Source: Bacillus pumilus
Lineage (GTDB): Bacteria > Bacillota > Bacilli > Bacillales > Bacillaceae
Direction: 5' to 3'
Assembly (NCBI RefSeq): GCF_900186955.1
Contig: NZ_LT906438.1
Span: 2,170,001-2,234,000, forward strand
Length of the DNA stretch: 64,000 nt
Part shown: positions 62,668 to 64,000 of the stretch, one piece after another
How positions within the stretch are numbered: position 1 is the first letter of the stretch
Layout of the letters: the number at the start of each line of letters is the position of its first letter
Made by a program: the position numbers and the translations under genes
Notes under the pieces: model-generated
Seen by the model: the letters and a program-made list of their open reading frames with translations, nothing else
Told to the model about the DNA's origin: nothing
Databases searched by the model: none

Positions 62668-63790
62668 AACACTTACATGCTTCCCATAACAACCGCTTTG
62701 TTTTCTCATAGATCGTGTCAAATTGATTCATGGAAAGAGGATTTTTTCCTAGGCCAAGCTCGACTGTATACCCCTCATTGTGACATTGATAAATAAACCA
62801 ATCGCGATAGCCTGCATAGCTGTCAAGATATTGAACCGGTTTATAGCCGCTTACTTGTTCGAATCGTTTGACCGTTTCTTTTGAGATGGCTGGTTCATGA
62901 CCAAGAAACCCCCAGTATATCTCTTCCCCTTGTGTATGGAGAGCAACAAGCCTGTCAAAGCGTTTTCGTAACGCTAGATTTGCCATCGCTTTCGCTTCTG
63001 GCTCTGTTAGCGGCTGATACCCAGGAAAACCTCGATTGGACGGAGCCTTAGTTTCATAACGGTAGTATTCGATCTCCCAATAAGCAGGAAATTGATTGTT
63101 CAAATCCACCCCTCGTATATTTGCTTTCCACTCCTGATAGTCAGCATATCCATCATGTAGCGGTGTGAATTCTTCACTGCTCAGACCAAGTGACTCTGGT
63201 CCATTTCGTACGAGGTCCACACCATCTGGATTCACCAATGGTACGATAGAGAGAGCTGTGGTTCGCAGAATATGAACGGCTTCATGATGCCTTGCTTGCA
63301 CCGGGTCAGATGCAGCCAAACACAGCGATTTCAGCCATTTTATTAAAACAGACGTCGTGATCCATTCATTTGCATGAAAAGAGGCATTCAAATGAATAGA
63401 ATGTAAATGCTGAACAGGCTCTGTTCGGATTTCATAAATAGGTGTATCAAGCACTGAATGACCTATGATGCTCATTTGAAGAAAAGGAAATGCGGCTTTC
63501 AAGTGGCTCAACTCTTCTTCTAATTGAGCACTATCATATTCAAAGGTTCCATTGATCCAATCATCGGATTGCTGCAGCCTGTATGGCGCAATAAATTTCT
63601 GCAGCTCACCTATGGAAGAAAATGAATGGATGCCTTCCGGAAGTCGATATCCCGGTAAAAGGAGGTACTCATTGCTGATTTGATTGGATAAATGGAAAGC
63701 TGCATTCCCTATCCCTAACTGCTTTGCTACATGATCCTTTTCCTCTCCATCTAGCTGCCATTCAATTTTCCCAAACGACGTTGTCTTCAT
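62666..63790 (-). CDS. yqgT: M14-family gamma-D-glutamyl-L-diamino acid endopeptidase-like YqgT
   Basis: 374 residues. The zinc carboxypeptidase motif SFHANEWITT (HxxE), the third ligand region ALHTQGEEIYWGF and the substrate region VDLNNQFPAYWE are present. The catalytic Glu lies in GYTVELGLG. The N-terminal ~100 residues would hold LysM-like or propeptide sequence but no signal peptide is visible, so it may act inside the cell on peptidoglycan peptides. ATG after GGAGGGATGTAA. Confidence 0.88.
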   Translation of the reverse strand: MKTTSFGKIEWQLDGEEKDHVAKQLGIGNAAFHLSNQISNEYLLLPGYRLPEGIHSFSSIGELQKFIAPYRLQQSDDWINGTFEYDSAQLEEELSHLKAAFPFLQMSIIGHSVLDTPIYEIRTEPVQHLHSIHLNASFHANEWITTSVLIKWLKSLCLAASDPVQARHHEAVHILRTTALSIVPLVNPDGVDLVRNGPESLGLSSEEFTPLHDGYADYQEWKANIRGVDLNNQFPAYWEIEYYRYETKAPSNRGFPGYQPLTEPEAKAMANLALRKRFDRLVALHTQGEEIYWGFLGHEPAISKETVKRFEQVSGYKPVQYLDSYAGYRDWFIYQCHNEGYTVELGLGKNPLSMNQFDTIYEKTKRLLWEACKC

Positions 63791-63835
63791 TTACATCCCT
63801 CCTCTCATACTATATGAGCCGGCAGACCAAAAAAG

Positions 63836-63870
63836 AAAACCTCTGCATGTAAAAATAACAGAGGTTTTCT
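63836..63870 (-). terminator. Terminator of the yqgS-like gene
   Basis: AAAACCTCTG / CAGAGGTTTT stem, seven bases after the stop of the gene at the window end. Confidence 0.88.
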
Positions 63871-63876
63871 CGTATG

Positions 63877-64000
63877 TTAGGACGCCTTTTTTAGCTGAGT
63901 TTCATCTTCTTTTTTGGATGGAGAATGGTCCGGGCTATTCCGGTCATAAAATCTAAGGAGATCCCCATAGATGATTTGATCAGAGAATTGGAGCTCTTGC
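63877..64000 (-). CDS. yqgS: LtaS-type sulfatase-domain protein YqgS, C-terminal end only
   Basis: The last 40 codons are in the window. They contain SDQIIYGDLLRFYDR, a C-terminal pattern of lipoteichoic acid synthase family proteins, then a charged tail (KKEDETQLKKAS). In B. subtilis yqgS lies next to yqgT and encodes an LtaS paralogue that transfers glycerophosphate to lipoteichoic acid. The identity rests on this short piece and on gene order. Confidence 0.75.
   Translation of the reverse strand, partial: QELQFSDQIIYGDLLRFYDRNSPDHSPSKKEDETQLKKAS

Overview
The window reads as a chromosomal segment of a Bacillus of the B. subtilis/B. pumilus type. The evidence is a complete, collinear set of sporulation (spo0A, spoIVB, the eight-gene spoIIIA operon), competence (comG operon) and biofilm (sinI/sinR, tapA-sipW-tasA) genes, with proteins close to but clearly diverged from the B. 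subtilis ones I remember. The B. pumilus group is my best guess (inference). I see no prophage, insertion sequence, CRISPR array or defence island.

Layout. 1-12.3 kb: 5' end of an arginine-transporter lipoprotein gene, brxB, an isolated bmrU, and the branched-chain keto-acid operon ptb-bcd-buk-lpdV-bkdAA-bkdAB-bkdB behind a clear sigma-54 promoter, with its activator gene bkdR upstream. 12.3-17.5 kb: yqzF, yqiK, a rap-phr quorum-sensing pair directly beside spo0A, then spoIVB. 17.7-29.3 kb: recN, argR, tlyA, dxs, ispA, xseB, xseA, folD, nusB, yqhY, accC, accB. 29.4-37.9 kb: spoIIIAA-AH behind a sigma-E-like promoter, yqhV, efp, a Xaa-Pro peptidase, aroQ, yqhR. 38.2-46.8 kb: yqhQ, yqhP, yqhO, mntR, lipM, yqhL, and gcvT-gcvPA-gcvPB under a tandem glycine riboswitch. 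47-52.5 kb: yqhH, yqhG, sinI, sinR and the matrix operon, with SinR-type operators in front of tapA. 52.5-58.2 kb: yqzG, yqzE, comGA-GG and an RsbR paralogue. 58.2-64 kb: tRNA-Gln, mgsR with a sigma-B promoter, small membrane-protein genes, yqgX, yqgV, an MFS transporter, yqgT and the 3' end of an LtaS-like gene.

The most unusual signal is a non-coding element of about 175 bp present three times within 3.4 kb (59265-59438, 60469-60643, 62471-62645). Its predicted helices carry compensatory base changes between copies. Each copy sits between two near-identical copies of the local gene terminator, and that terminator differs from locus to locus. Other points worth a look: spoIIIAD keeps its conserved N-terminus but has no ATG/GTG/TTG start there; a previously unlisted 36-residue Phr peptide follows an unusual Rap; TGCA-N6-TGCA motifs are shared by the bkdR and ptb control regions; and TapA lacks the acidic tail of its B. 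subtilis counterpart.

Many genes lie in translationally coupled chains (overlaps of 4-20 bases in spoIIIA, comG, xseA/xseB, dxs/tlyA, rap/phr). Where a start could be refined from ribosome-binding-site spacing or family alignment, this is stated in the entry.
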